DNA of 64,000 nt from Lantana camara (lineage: Eukaryota > Streptophyta > Magnoliopsida > Lamiales > Verbenaceae), in contig CM074863.1 of the NCBI GenBank assembly GCA_037501455.1, positions 63,593,501 through 63,657,500 on the forward strand, given 5' to 3'. Below, one piece after another: positions 1 to 10,456 of the stretch. The first letter of the stretch is position 1; every line of letters begins with the position of its first letter. Made by a program: the position numbers and the translations under genes. Under the pieces are notes generated by a model, which did no database searches, was not told the DNA's origin, and saw only the letters and a list, made by a program, of their open reading frames with translations.

Positions 1-330
1 CTCTCCCTTTTCCTTTCTCGAACTCCTGGCCTCCCTCTTGGGTCTATACATTCTATAAAAGTTCAAATCCAAAGAACGACTTGACTACCTCACGTATATA
101 TCTTGAGCTTTCTCCTGACCTCCTAGAAGCCTGTCCCGAATATCAATCATAATAAAATTCATACATAACTCGTACAACGTATCCAAATCATATACAAAAG
201 TCCCAACATATGCAAAATGAAGTGCAAACTCGATCTAGACGACTAGAGAGACTTGACCGACACATTCCTCCGCGTAACTCGAACTGAAACTTGCAAACTA
301 AAAAGTTGAAAAGAGAGGGTCAGTCCACCG
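1..330 (-). mobile_element. LTR G, left fragment
   Basis: Non-coding. From about 131 (CCCGAATATCAATCATAA) it parallels element C's LTR at about 32452. Near its end, GAGAGGGTCAGTCCA is the first half of the conserved hairpin found before the last splice-acceptor-like site of these LTRs; the hAT element inserted inside that hairpin at 331. Bases 1-125 are T/C-rich and I cannot assign them firmly. Confidence 0.5.
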
Positions 331-1170
331 TAGGGATGGCAACGAGCTGAGCCGAGCCTCAACAATTTTTTGTGGTTCGGGCTCGCACTAGATATTTAGG
401 TTTCAAACCTAGTTCGCAAGCCAGCGAGCCTTAGTTTTCTGGCTCAGGCCTTGGCTCGGCTCGCGAGCCAAGGTTCCTACTGCCACTTTTTTTTTTCCTT
501 GTTAAGAGTTTCATTCCAAACCCAACAATAACAAAGGCTTCGTAAAATCCGTTAAAGATTCACCATGTTTTCCATTTCCTTACCCACATTTCACAACCAT
601 ATAATCCTTCTCCATCTGAATTCAATAACCTCACATTGCATAAATATTTAGAAATGGCCCAAAACCCACTGAAATTGTAGCACCTGTGATGATAGGCGCC
701 ATATCCCCCGCACTATGAGTCTAATCCACATATGAAATGAAGTAATCCATACATAAACTGGACTCAAAGCGAACGGGTGATAAGAAAAGACAACCTAGCT
801 AGGCGGAATCTAACCCTGTACTAAATAATCAGAGAATACAAAACATGCAGTGCAGAAGCATTAATATCAAGCATAAATTCCAATTAATGTACGTATAATC
901 ACAACAATGGCTACAAGGCCCAAACATTATCATAGACATATTAATTCAACAAACAACCTAACAACGGGTTCATTTAAACGTGCAACCTGTCCCGAATCAA
1001 CATTCAATAATTCATAATTGGCACATAGGCCCGAATACATAAAGTAATACAAATAAATCATAACAACGTGAAATGTGAATCAAGTGTACAAGTGTGACTT
1101 GAACAAGAAAATTAAGACTCGACTCCGACCTAGCACAACTTGCAAGAAACTCAAAAGGTGGAAAGAGGGG

Positions 1171-1189
1171 TTAGTCTCTAGAAGACTAA
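1171..1189 (-). promoter_or_regulatory. Pre-acceptor hairpin, LTR F
   Basis: TTAGTCT, five-base loop CTAGA, AGACTAA. This is the LTR F version of a hairpin seen at the same place in E (TCAGTCT/AGACTGA). The C-G pair in E is T-A here, a compensated change. On the minus strand it includes CTAAC, a plant branch-point-like motif, followed by a pyrimidine-rich stretch and TTGCAAG. Confidence 0.5.
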
Positions 1190-2036
1190 GTGAGCTGGAA
1201 TTATACATATGTATAAAAACATGCACATGCAAGTCATAAATCTCGAGCAAGGTTTTATTTGAAATTAGTTCCCACGAAGGGTAAGAAATTAGTTAAGCAA
1301 TGCTCGAACTTTACAACTAATTCAATTTAAATCCATTAAAGTTACAATTCATCAATAATAATAATGGCTTGGCAAGAGAGCATACATGATTCTCCAACCA
1401 AACTCCGACCGTGTACAATAAACAAGATTTAATACCTTTGAATGCGTGATCATGCAATACATAATCCATTCAAGCAATACATATATGAAACATGACCGTT
1501 GGTGCAATTCGTGTCCTGACCTCCCCGCATGGTGAATAACAATAATAATAATAACAATAATCATAATAATAAGTCCAACCTTTTTCCCCCGGGGTGGTGG
1601 CTAGGTTTGTAAGGCCCGAACCACCTCATGATGTCCATATCGAGACAGGGGCTAATGACTCCTACCCGCTCCTTCGATGGGTTAACCACTGGCTCAAGAA
1701 TATCCGACCTTCCAGCCTTCTAGGTCGAGCGAGGATATTCTCAAAGGGTATTATGTGGAATGGCTTATCCGACGGTCCGATGCCATACCGGTCTCCATTC
1801 ATACATTTTCCCAGGGCCTAATAATACGTGCATGAAGTGTATAATCTCGCCAAAATGTTTTCAAGTCATGAAGATATTAATACATTTCAATTCATAGGAA
1901 ATAATTCATTCTAAGAAAGAATTTACTCAATGACTTTACATTGAAAACAATATATCTATAATACGTTTTTGGGCCAAAACTTATCACATAAGGCTCGTAG
2001 GGTTTGATACAATACTAGAACAAAAAACACCCTCAC

Positions 2037-2095
2037 CTGGAACACGAGCTATACCGGTGCCTACTCGATAAAAGTATCTCTGCCCTGGAGAAGAA
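2037..2095 (-). other. Candidate mini-exon inside LTR F
   Basis: On the minus strand, CCTTCTCTTGTACAG precedes base 2095 and CCAG|GTGAGGGTG follows base 2037: a good acceptor and a good donor about 59 nt apart. The same arrangement occurs in A, B, C, D, E and L at the same relative position, with TTCTTCTCCAGGG just after the acceptor. Splicing itself is inferred. Confidence 0.45.
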
Positions 2096-3596
2096 CTGTA
2101 CAAGAGAAGGAACAATGTGTACTTGTGAGATAAGACTCAATATGAAACCATATAGACACACGTCAATGCTCATGAAGTGGTGTGCCGTGTTATGAAATGA
2201 TACGATATATAATAAATCATAAAATGTCATGAAGTGTTGTGATTGTGTTCATGTGTATAATTAATGCCCTCACGTAATAAACAATGAAACAAATTCATAA
2301 CATGGCCGAAAATTAGTCATTAACTAATTTATAAAGGCATGGACACATATTTATCATGTATAACATTCATCTAGCACATAAAAGTTACAATAACTCTCAG
2401 GGAGGTCACGTATATAAACCATTCAATCAAACAGATTCAATTCATATTAAGCATAGAGTTAAATAATCAAATTCAAGCAATTAAGAATTAAGGAGTACAA
2501 TTAACAAGATAATAATCAATTAGGCATGCATATAATTCATTAAGTCACATACAAAGTCCGTGAAGTGGAAGGAAGACAAGAAAACGGGTTTTGAACAAGA
2601 TTTAACAAAAGTTAGGACCTTTCGAAATGCGCAAGCTGTAGAAAAATAGGAATATCTTGAGTTTTAGAAGTTAGAATTGGATTTTTTTTTGTTGGATATG
2701 AAACTAGACAAATGTATCTTTCCAAAGACATATGACTCGAATTGTGATTCAAAAGGATCCAAAAATGATGTAGCTTTGAAGTTGAACAATAGTAGGATTT
2801 CGGCGAAGTGGCGACACCAAATTAAAATGGTTATAACTCACAAACCAGAATAGATATTGACATGCCGTAATAGGGAGAGTGTTTTAAACTTCAAGAGGTA
2901 TCTACAGTTAAAAAATTTCAGGTCAAACGAAGTAGGGTAGGTCAGGAATCAAAACTGTCCCAGCCAGGATCCGGGTGTAGAAACTTCCTGCACAAAACTG
3001 GACACCATTCTCGGCCGGGAATAAAATAGTCATGGCCAGGAATGGCCCCTGGAACGCGGAAAAACAGGAGAAAAATGGGAAATGGCTACGGAACTCAACA
3101 AAAATAATTCCAAACCTCCATCCCATGCTAAGAAAATCACAGATACGCCCCAATACATCATATATCACATATAATACATAATAAAACAAGTATTAATCCA
3201 TGAATCATGTGTTAAAATTCAAACCTACCTTATATATACATATACACATATTTAATCAATTAAAATGCAATAAATGAGAGGGGCTTACTGAGGAAGGAAC
3301 GAGGAGGTTGTGGGTGGCTCGTGGTGGTTGCAGAGTTACCGAAATTGAGCTCGTCGGAGGTCCAGTGTGGTCTTGAAATGAAATTTTCCCTTTTTTTGTC
3401 TTGGCTTGAGATAAAAGATGGAGAAAAGGAAAAGAGATGTGATGGCGGTGTTGAAGCTTAGACAATAGCCGAACGGTGGTGGCATGGACTACAGCAATGA
3501 TGGTGTCGGTCGGTTAGAGCAAGGAAGAAAAACTAAGGAAAAGAAACAAAATGAGGAGGAACAAGAGAAAAAGGAAAGAAAATAAAGAAGAAATAA

Positions 3597-3612
3597 GGGG
3601 GGGGGGGGGGGG
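3597..3612. repeat. Poly-G tract (16 G)
   Basis: An uninterrupted run of sixteen G at the end of a purine-rich stretch (3535-3680) inside solo LTR F. It produces spurious Gly/Glu/Arg-rich reading frames. Length is prone to sequencing error. Confidence 0.9.
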
Positions 3613-5240
3613 AGGGGGAGTCTGGGGTGTGAGACGTGAGGAGGGGAGAGAGAGGGAGAGAGAGTGGTTGGATGAGGGGCCCGATTTGGAAGATATTTTG
3701 GTAAGTGAGATATTAGGTAGGCTTTTGGCTCAAATTGAAACGAGGGTTTGAAAAGAAATAGATTCCCAAATTAAATAAATAAAAAATATAGTCAATGGGT
3801 TTGGGAATTTACGAGGGTTAAAATGGCAAGGGTTAGGAAATGCATATGCGTGTTTGTGTGTGATATTTACAATTAAAATCAATTAAACAATTATTCACGC
3901 ACGTCACGTATTTACAATTAAATCACATAATTATATAATTAAACACGTAAAAACTTACGCCACGTAATTAAATAAGTAAAACACGTAACACTCGGCCTGG
4001 CCTCACTTGTGACATCATACCTGATAAATTTGAAAATACGAGGCGCCATAGAAATCACCATTTCCCAAAACATTGACAAATTCAAAATACTAAATATAGG
4101 TGAAAACAGAAATTACACACGAATTTGAGATCCAAGCCAAAATTATGGGAGAAGGGTGGTGGCGTGCAGAGGTGATGACTGAGGTGGTGTCATACGGAGG
4201 TGATGGCTGTGAAAGAGGTGGTGCGCGTGGGGTGGTGTACGCGGGCTACTTGCGCGGCATAGTGGTGGCGTGCAGAGGTGGGGCGCCGGTGGCTGGCGTG
4301 GTGAAGGATTGGTGTGTGGTGGGATAACGGCAGTGGTGGGGTGGAGCCCACTACCGTGAGTGAGAGAAAGAATGGGGTAGAGGCGTGGGGTTCTAGGAAG
4401 GGGCTAGGGTTTTGTTTTGATTTTGTATGTGTATAATATATATATATATATATTTAAATAATATTTTTTTATATATATTTGTACTATTGGGGTAATATAT
4501 ATATAATTTTTTGAAAAAACTTAGGCTTCGCAAGCCCACAAATAGAAATTATTGGGCTCGAGCTTGGCTCGCACCAACCACGAGCCGAGCCAATTATCGA
4601 CATGCAAGAACCCAAGCCCGAGCTTCATTCGAGTCGGCTCGTCTGGTTCGCGAGCCGATTCAACTCATTGTCATACCTAGTCCATCGATTGAGTGAGGGG
4701 GCAAACGCACACCTACACACCATATACATATAGAGCATAACACGTATTCAAAAGAAAGATTATAAACTTGGAGTAGGGTTTTGCATACCAAAACCATTTT
4801 TGAAACAAACTTTTACTTATCATATTCATAACTAATCGTACCGTGAGAGAAAGATCCTACCCTGTTTTATAATGAACATAACATAACGTAAATATATACC
4901 CAACGAGTACGGGTCTTTCAACCTGACTTCCATAACATACGTATCAAAATCGAAAATAAACATAAATCATATCCTCCAACACATGGGGTAGAGGGCCCAC
5001 ATTATACAGCTCTTATGTATACTGAGTAGTGAGCCCACGTCGTACCTTTCCCGGCATCCACAGGAGGCATAAAGCACCACGCCTACTCAACCTCCAAGAG
5101 TCACGTGTAAGTACTTCATATGGAGATCGTACACAGGCTTAACCCGACGGCCCGACACCGTCTCGGGAGTCCTTACACGCGTCTCTGCTAGCTAACAAAC
5201 GTATCAGATCACATCGTATCAAGCGTACTTAACTCGCTAC

Positions 5241-5277
5241 ATATCATATCATATCATATCATATCATATCATATCAT
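5241..5277. repeat. (ATATC)n pentanucleotide microsatellite
   Basis: Seven or more perfect ATATC units in tandem within LTR G, next to the GC-rich conserved block. Confidence 0.95.
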
Positions 5278-6160
5278 AATGTTCGTACCTTATCTTTCAT
5301 ACCTTACCTTATAACTTGGCATATGCTTTAAACGTACCTCTCCGTGTCATCCGATTCATAACATATTAAGGGAGAACATAGCTTCCGTGAAAGCACACGG
5401 TTTGGAGCATAGCTTTGTTGTAAAACATTAAGCTTACATATGCTTATACATATGGCTTTCAAAACCCGTAATCATTTGACAAAGTTATAAACATATCGTA
5501 TAAACACGTATCTATTATATAAATATAATAGTCTATTCGCATGCAGGCTTGAAAATGAGCAAATAGGGTTGTAGGTCGCATTAACTAAAAGAAATAAACC
5601 TAAACCTCACCTTTTTACCAAAAGTACTCGCGGACGAGCATTGCCGATCGAGAAAGGGCTAAATAGTGGATCCGACACCTCTTGAACCAAACTCTAAGAC
5701 ATATAAATATAAACTCAAGACTTAGACTCGATCATGAACCATTTAAATGCACAATGATGCAAAAGAATGTAATGAGTGCATATGAGATGTCATAAGGTAG
5801 AACTTAAAACATTCATGACCAAAGCTCGTATAAACATATCGAATTCACACCAAAATTTTAATATTCAAAGCATAACACATCTTATCACATGTTAACAATG
5901 CATAGGAATCAAGTTGGGGTGAACGAAATTCACTAGAACACATAAAGAATGAAATGAAAGCAAGTACACGTTAAGGTAACACTTAAATGCTTACGCACAA
6001 AAGTCACGTTTACACCTGTAAAACACACCATAAAATTCATAATCACATCATAACATACCACAATATAAGTTATTAACATATTCGGATTAAATTAGGGGTA
6101 TAAGAGATCAAACGAATCATCAAACGAAGCAAAAAAACGTATGCATGCACTCATGGCTGA

Positions 6161-6320
6161 GAACGATCGTTCACAAATCAAAGCACCAAGGGGAGAACGG
6201 TCGTTCAGCTTCATAGAGGCTGAACCCGGCCCATGAGAATGACCGTTTTCCTCCCCAAGAAGCCGTTTTGGACTAGACGAAGTCCCTACATAGAGGAATG
6301 GCCGTTCAATCCCAACAATA
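6161..6320 (-). repeat. Palindrome cluster of LTR G
   Basis: GAACGATCGTTC (6161-6172, perfect) and GAACGGTCGTTC (6195-6206, perfect arms), followed by weaker units such as GAATGACCGTTTTC and GGAATGGCCGTTC. Same GAACG/CGTTC core and same position as the cluster in element C's LTRs, so they are homologous. Units are 30-60 bp apart. Confidence 0.75.
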
Positions 6321-6990
6321 CAAGTAGGCGAACAACTATTCTGCACTCCAAGAAGCTATAAAAATGCTAGTAGCAGGCCCTGTTTCACCTGCATAACCCT
6401 CCCTAAACGCAGCAGAAACAAAGGGCAATATATGAGGCATAAAACAACAGCTAAAACACAGTAAAACAGCACCCAAAACATGCTCAAATCTATTCCACAA
6501 CGAAGTGCAAGTAAAGAGCAACAAATGTGATGCAAAACTCCAAAAAAATCAAACTTTTATGCACTCAACCTCCATGAACATCAATGGAAACTTATTGATT
6601 ACTCAATTACCAACAAATTCAAGTTCATACAAGTATAAATGGAGCTCATGAGATCATAAAACAAGCTTCAAATCAACACACAACTCAAGGATGGCATATT
6701 GTAACACCCCAGTTCTTTTATGAGTACAACATGACGTATATGTTTACTAAATTGCGCAAATTAATTGGTTTTTAGTGTTTCCTATAATTAAATTTCATTG
6801 TTTAATTGTTAAATAAGTGATTAATTGAAATATACGCAATATTTGAATTTGAATTTATGTGAATAACTTGTGTGCTCCTTAATTGTGCGAAATAATTAAT
6901 TATACGTGTCTTATATATTTAATTTTGCTTTAATTATATTAAATGTTAATTATTTTATCTAGTGTTATTAATATTAAATATATTTATATA

Positions 6991-7040
<50 letters not shown>

Positions 7041-8431
7041 GTACGTGTGCATGAGAATAATTATGCATGCATTTTGTGTTTATATATTATATATGCATGC
7101 ATGTATTATAAGTTATATATATATATACGTATGCATGCGTTATTATATATATAATATATTATATATGAATTGAATTGTTTATTAATGTTAATGTTATGAA
7201 TTTTATTGTTACTTTGCGCATGAGTGACATTTACGTGCTTCGTTTCTATTTGAATTGATACAGGAATTTTGTGCGAATTTAATATGTTGAACTTATACGT
7301 GTCTTGTATATGAATAATTATTCGTTTCGTATTTTTGAATTCATTTGCTTGTGTTTCGGATTTAATTTGAATTTTGGAATCCAAGTCGGGGGCTAACGAG
7401 CACTTAGCGCAACCTTGGTTCCGTATTTAATATCTTGAGCTCGGGAACTCGGATTCGAGTTCCGTCAACTTCGATAAACTCGTAACGAAAATTCTAGTTT
7501 AGTAAACTTAGCCTTATATTTTTCTAACGTCATTTGAAACCCCGAAATTCAACCGAAAAACGAAACGGCGACGAAACTGACCTTGTTGCACTAAGATGGC
7601 CATAACTTATTCATTTGTTGACCAAATTAACTATGGTTAGACTTTTTGGAACCCTAACTCAACCACCTAACCGGCTGTACCATGCCCTAACCGAACCAAG
7701 CCTCACACAATTCACAAATCTCATCCAAAGTTACTGCTCTCCAGTTTTTCCCCGTAACCCTTGTTTCCTTGGAGATTTTGGAGCTCAAATCTCATCCAAT
7801 CCTCATCCAATCAACAAGGTTAGGGTTATATTATATGTTCATTCCTGATCATTTTCATTCATTCATCCCCAAATTTGATCATGGTTTCATGCATTTTCGG
7901 CTGATCTTGCAATAGAGTCGGTTTTGGGCATTTATGTCGATCTTCTTCTATTCTTGATGGATTTGAATGATTGCAAGCCTGAAAATGATTGTTTTGATAT
8001 CTTCTTCTCATTTATGATCATTGATTTCTTGGTAGTTGAAGTATTTATGAGATATCATTTATGGCTCTTTGAAAAACTTTGAAGAAATGGTCACGTACGA
8101 CTGCCTTTCATGGTTGAACTGTTGTGGGACTGATTTATACGATAAAATGGTATTGTTTTGCTTCATATTTGATAGCTTAATTGGCCTGAACTTGTTGAGA
8201 TTGATTGAGATCAATCATGCCCTGTTTTTCGTTGATTTTGGCCCTGTTTCTGGACTGGTTTTGCTGCTGCGTTTCCTCCTTGCTTTTGCTGTCATTTTTG
8301 TACATGGTTAGGACTGGTTTTGTGGTGCATTTCATGTCATTTATTGCTACATATGTTACTTATTTGTTGCTTGAGTTGTGGCTGCGTTTGAGCTAGAAAC
8401 AGGGGTTGTTCTGCGTTTTGTTGCTGCTGCT

Positions 8432-8566
8432 ACAGGCTGTGACACGGGTGTGTTGTTCTTACTGTTCCAGCGAGAAACGGGGGGTGCAGGTTGGGTTGTT
8501 TTCTCTGTACCGAGACACGGGGGTGTCTCGGTTTGTTCTATGAAGGTGACACGGGGGTGTCACCTT
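8432..8566 (+). repeat. Hairpin cluster with GGGG loops, element A LTR1
   Basis: Two strong hairpins: stem CCGAGACAC with loop GGGG (8510-8531) and stem AAGGTGACAC (10 bp, perfect) with loop GGGG (8543-8566). Two weaker upstream copies, TGACACGGGTGTG (about 8440) and GAGAAACGGGGGG (about 8472), look like decayed units. LTR2 (15496-15517, 15529-15552) and LTR3 (19413-19434, 19446-19469) carry the same pair; in LTR2 one stem has a G-to-A change. Confidence 0.85.
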
Positions 8567-9237
8567 GTATTTTTCATGCCTGTTTTGCTGTTACCGCGAA
8601 GCTGCTGCTGCTGGGTTACTTCTCTCTTGCATGAATGCTGATAGCTTGTGGGAGCTTGCATGAGTTGTATGAGTGTTTGCATGCATGAGATATTGTTTTG
8701 CATGTATTAGTTTTGCATGCATTCTTAAGTTATTTTGCATGCATGAATTACGTATGCATGTTTATATATATAAATGTAATTTGCATGCATGTGTTATATA
8801 TATATATATATATATTAATATATATTATATATGTTGATATATGTTTAGTAAATATTAAATGATATGTGATTTAATCGAATTATTGAATTTAATTGTTATC
8901 TATTTTATGTTTTATTTAATTTTCGATATTAAATTGAATTTATTTAATTGTCTAATTGCTAATTTCAAATGTGATTTAATAAGTGCTATGATCATGTTTG
9001 AATCCTTTGATTATATTTGAAATCTTAAATTGAATTAATTGTAAAATGTGGATCGATGATTTCGAATGAAAGTGAATGAAAGATCGAATGACTTGATTTT
9101 ATGATTTAAATTCCTTAATAGTGCACATGAGCATTTTCATAACATAATCTTATCTTTTATATATTCATATCATAATCATTTCATTGCCGAGCGTCTTATT
9201 TGGTCTTATTGAGTCTCACTTCACCTCTCTTGCACAG

Positions 9238-9303
9238 ATTTTGAGTCCGTTGGAGACGAGGCCGGTCTGTGAGGCTCGTGTATTCTCCTTGTTGCCGTTT
9301 AAG
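9238..9303 (+). other. Candidate mini-exon, element A LTR1
   Basis: Acceptor-like CACCTCTCTTGCACAG ends at 9237 and donor-like TTTAAG|GTGGGTTTCTC begins at 9304, a 66-nt interval. LTR2 (16220-16285) and LTR3 (20137-20202) keep it exactly. Equivalent intervals exist in unrelated-looking LTRs. Splicing is inferred. Confidence 0.45.
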
Positions 9304-9485
9304 GTGGGTTTCTCTTCTACTTAGATAAAACGACCCGATATATCTTCCTACGTGAAAAGTTTTAAGCCAAAGTAATATGATATATATATTGAGACTTTTA
9401 TCGAGTAAATGATTGCAAACGTAAAGCCCTTATTTCATGAATCCTACCTAATATTTTGGCGAGAATGAATGAATGTTATGCACTG

Positions 9486-9708
9486 AATGGGGCCCAGGGG
9501 CTTGGTGTGAGTGGGGACCCGAGGAGGCAAGGGCTGAAGGTAAACCCTCACACTAGTCCCACCAATGAACGGCGTAACCGGACCTCGTTAGGAGGTAGCG
9601 AGGAATGGACGCTGAGTGCCATCTGGGGAGTCATGTTCCCCTTTTGGTCAATGAATGGGTGGATGGGCCTTGCAAACCCGCCACCAACCCGGAGGAAGAA
9701 GGTGTAAA
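9486..9708 (+). other. GC-rich conserved block of LTR1
   Basis: Starts near GGGGCCCAGGGGCTTGG and ends at CCCGGAGGAAGAAGG. It includes GAGGCAAGGGCTGA, CGGCGTAACCGGACCTCG, AGCGAGGAATGGACGCTGAG and GGAGTCATG. LTR2, LTR3, both E LTRs and (reverse complemented) the left B LTR keep these same words while surrounding sequence differs. An 83-codon frame runs through it in A but is not kept intact in E, so nucleotide-level constraint seems likelier than a protein. Confidence 0.7.
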
Positions 9709-10443
9709 TGTTATTGAATGCGCACTAAAGAATGATATGCATGAAAAGAAAGAAAGAATGAATGAATGAATGTTAATGAATGTCAATGAATGTTAATGTA
9801 GTACACGAGGTGTTGGTTGGAGATGATGCACGCCCACTCGCCGGGCCATTAATGACCTAATGTTAATGAATCGTTATAATCCCTTTTGATGATTTCTATT
9901 TGCCACTTGGAAATCCTTTAAAAACCTCACTTGGGATTATAGCTTGCATGTGATCGTTAAATACTGTCGTATATTATACTTATGCCCTGTTTTTATACCC
10001 ACCAGTCCCTTTTGGACTGAACCCATTTGGTTTTCAGTTGTGTTGTGCAGGTGTCAAGGAACTAGGCGGGATTTCGAGTCATAGGTTTTACTTTCACTTT
10101 TAGCCCTTATATTTTCGGTCTTACACTTGCACATGGTATTTTGATCTTTGTATATGATTAATTAATGGAGCGTACTTGTTGTTTTAAGCCTTACGACATT
10201 TGATGATGTAAATGGCCTATTTTGGAACGTGAATAATTATTGTTTATATTACGGCCAGTTAATGCTTCCGCTTTAATGTTTATTCTGATTTTATGGTTCA
10301 AGGGTTAGTCCCGCCTAGCATAGAGTGTGTGTATGTCCCCGTTCGCCGTGATTTGGATCGGGTATGGATCGTCCATTTCATATTCGGGTCGGGTCTCGGT
10401 GCGGGGGATGTGACACCTTGCGCTCGGGTGTTACATCCTTAAG

Positions 10444-10456
10444 TGGTATCAGAGCC
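10444..10456 (+). other. Primer-binding site (initiator Met tRNA type), element A
   Basis: TGGTATCAGAGCC, eight bases after LTR1. It matches the complement of the 3' end of plant initiator Met tRNA, the standard primer for many plant LTR retrotransposons. Confidence 0.95.

Larger units (their letters stand above)
676..4050 (-). mobile_element. Solo LTR F (Ty3/gypsy-type, minus orientation)
   Basis: Begins TGTAGCACCTG at 676 and ends GGCGCCATA at 4050 (a decayed TACA end). The flanking 5-bp repeats GAAAT at 671-675 and 4051-4055 are identical, so this is a complete solo LTR of about 3.4 kb left by LTR-LTR recombination. It contains the shared modules: CCCCCGCACTATGAG near its 3' end (about 705), hairpin TTAGTCT/AGACTAA at 1171-1189, mini-exon candidate 2037-2095, a Tekay-like GACATCATACCTG near 4010, and AT-rich flanks. 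It is related to element E's LTRs but clearly diverged. No coding potential is visible. Confidence 0.85.
331..4679. mobile_element. hAT-like non-autonomous DNA transposon, split by solo LTR F
   Basis: The left end TAGGGATGGCAACGAG and the right end CTCATTGTCATACCTA are imperfect terminal inverted repeats (the right end reads TAGGTATGACAATGAG on the other strand). They are flanked by 8-bp duplications GTCCACCG (323-330) and GTCCATCG (4680-4687), differing at one base; 8 bp is the hAT signature. Subterminal GAGCC/GGCTC repeats cluster at both ends (345-475 and 4550-4660), typical of hAT transposase-binding regions. Without solo LTR F the element is about 970 bp and has no transposase ORF. The right interior (4140-4400) is rich in GGTGGTG repeats. 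The short reading frames here show no recognisable domain. Confidence 0.8.
4680..6699 (-). mobile_element. LTR G, second fragment
   Basis: LTR sequence between the hAT element and element A, opening with that element's TSD. In minus orientation it has the GC-rich conserved block (about 5090-5200, CCCGACGGCCCGACACCG), a donor-like AAG|GTGAGGTTTAGG (at 5610) and a palindrome cluster (6161-6320). It stops at CATAT (6695-6699), the TSD of element A, and resumes at 21341. No reading frame is convincing. Confidence 0.7.
6700..10435 (+). mobile_element. Element A LTR1
   Basis: TGTAACACCCC to GGGTGTTACA, 3736 bp. Modules in order: CTTGAGCTCGGGAACTCGG (about 7433, also in H, I and C); leader with a donor position at 7819 where 5 bp of GTAAGCTTAGG are missing compared with LTR2 and LTR3; hairpins 8510-8566; mini-exon 9238-9303; GC-rich block 9486-9708; CGCCCACTCGCCGGGCC (about 9831); hairpin CAGTCC/GGACTG 10003-10019; acceptor TTGTGCAG at 10050; terminal GCGGGGGATGTGACACC. 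Confidence 0.88.

Noticed and set aside
5241..5277. ATATC repeat as a telomere- or centromere-type satellite
   Set aside because: Only about seven pentamer units; a local microsatellite.
9456..9707. 83-codon frame repeated in all three A LTRs (also 16438 and 20355) as a conserved small protein
   Set aside because: The same block in E is interrupted by TAA upstream and conservation is in nucleotide words, so a protein is not supported. A later part of the frame is open in both, so I am not fully certain.
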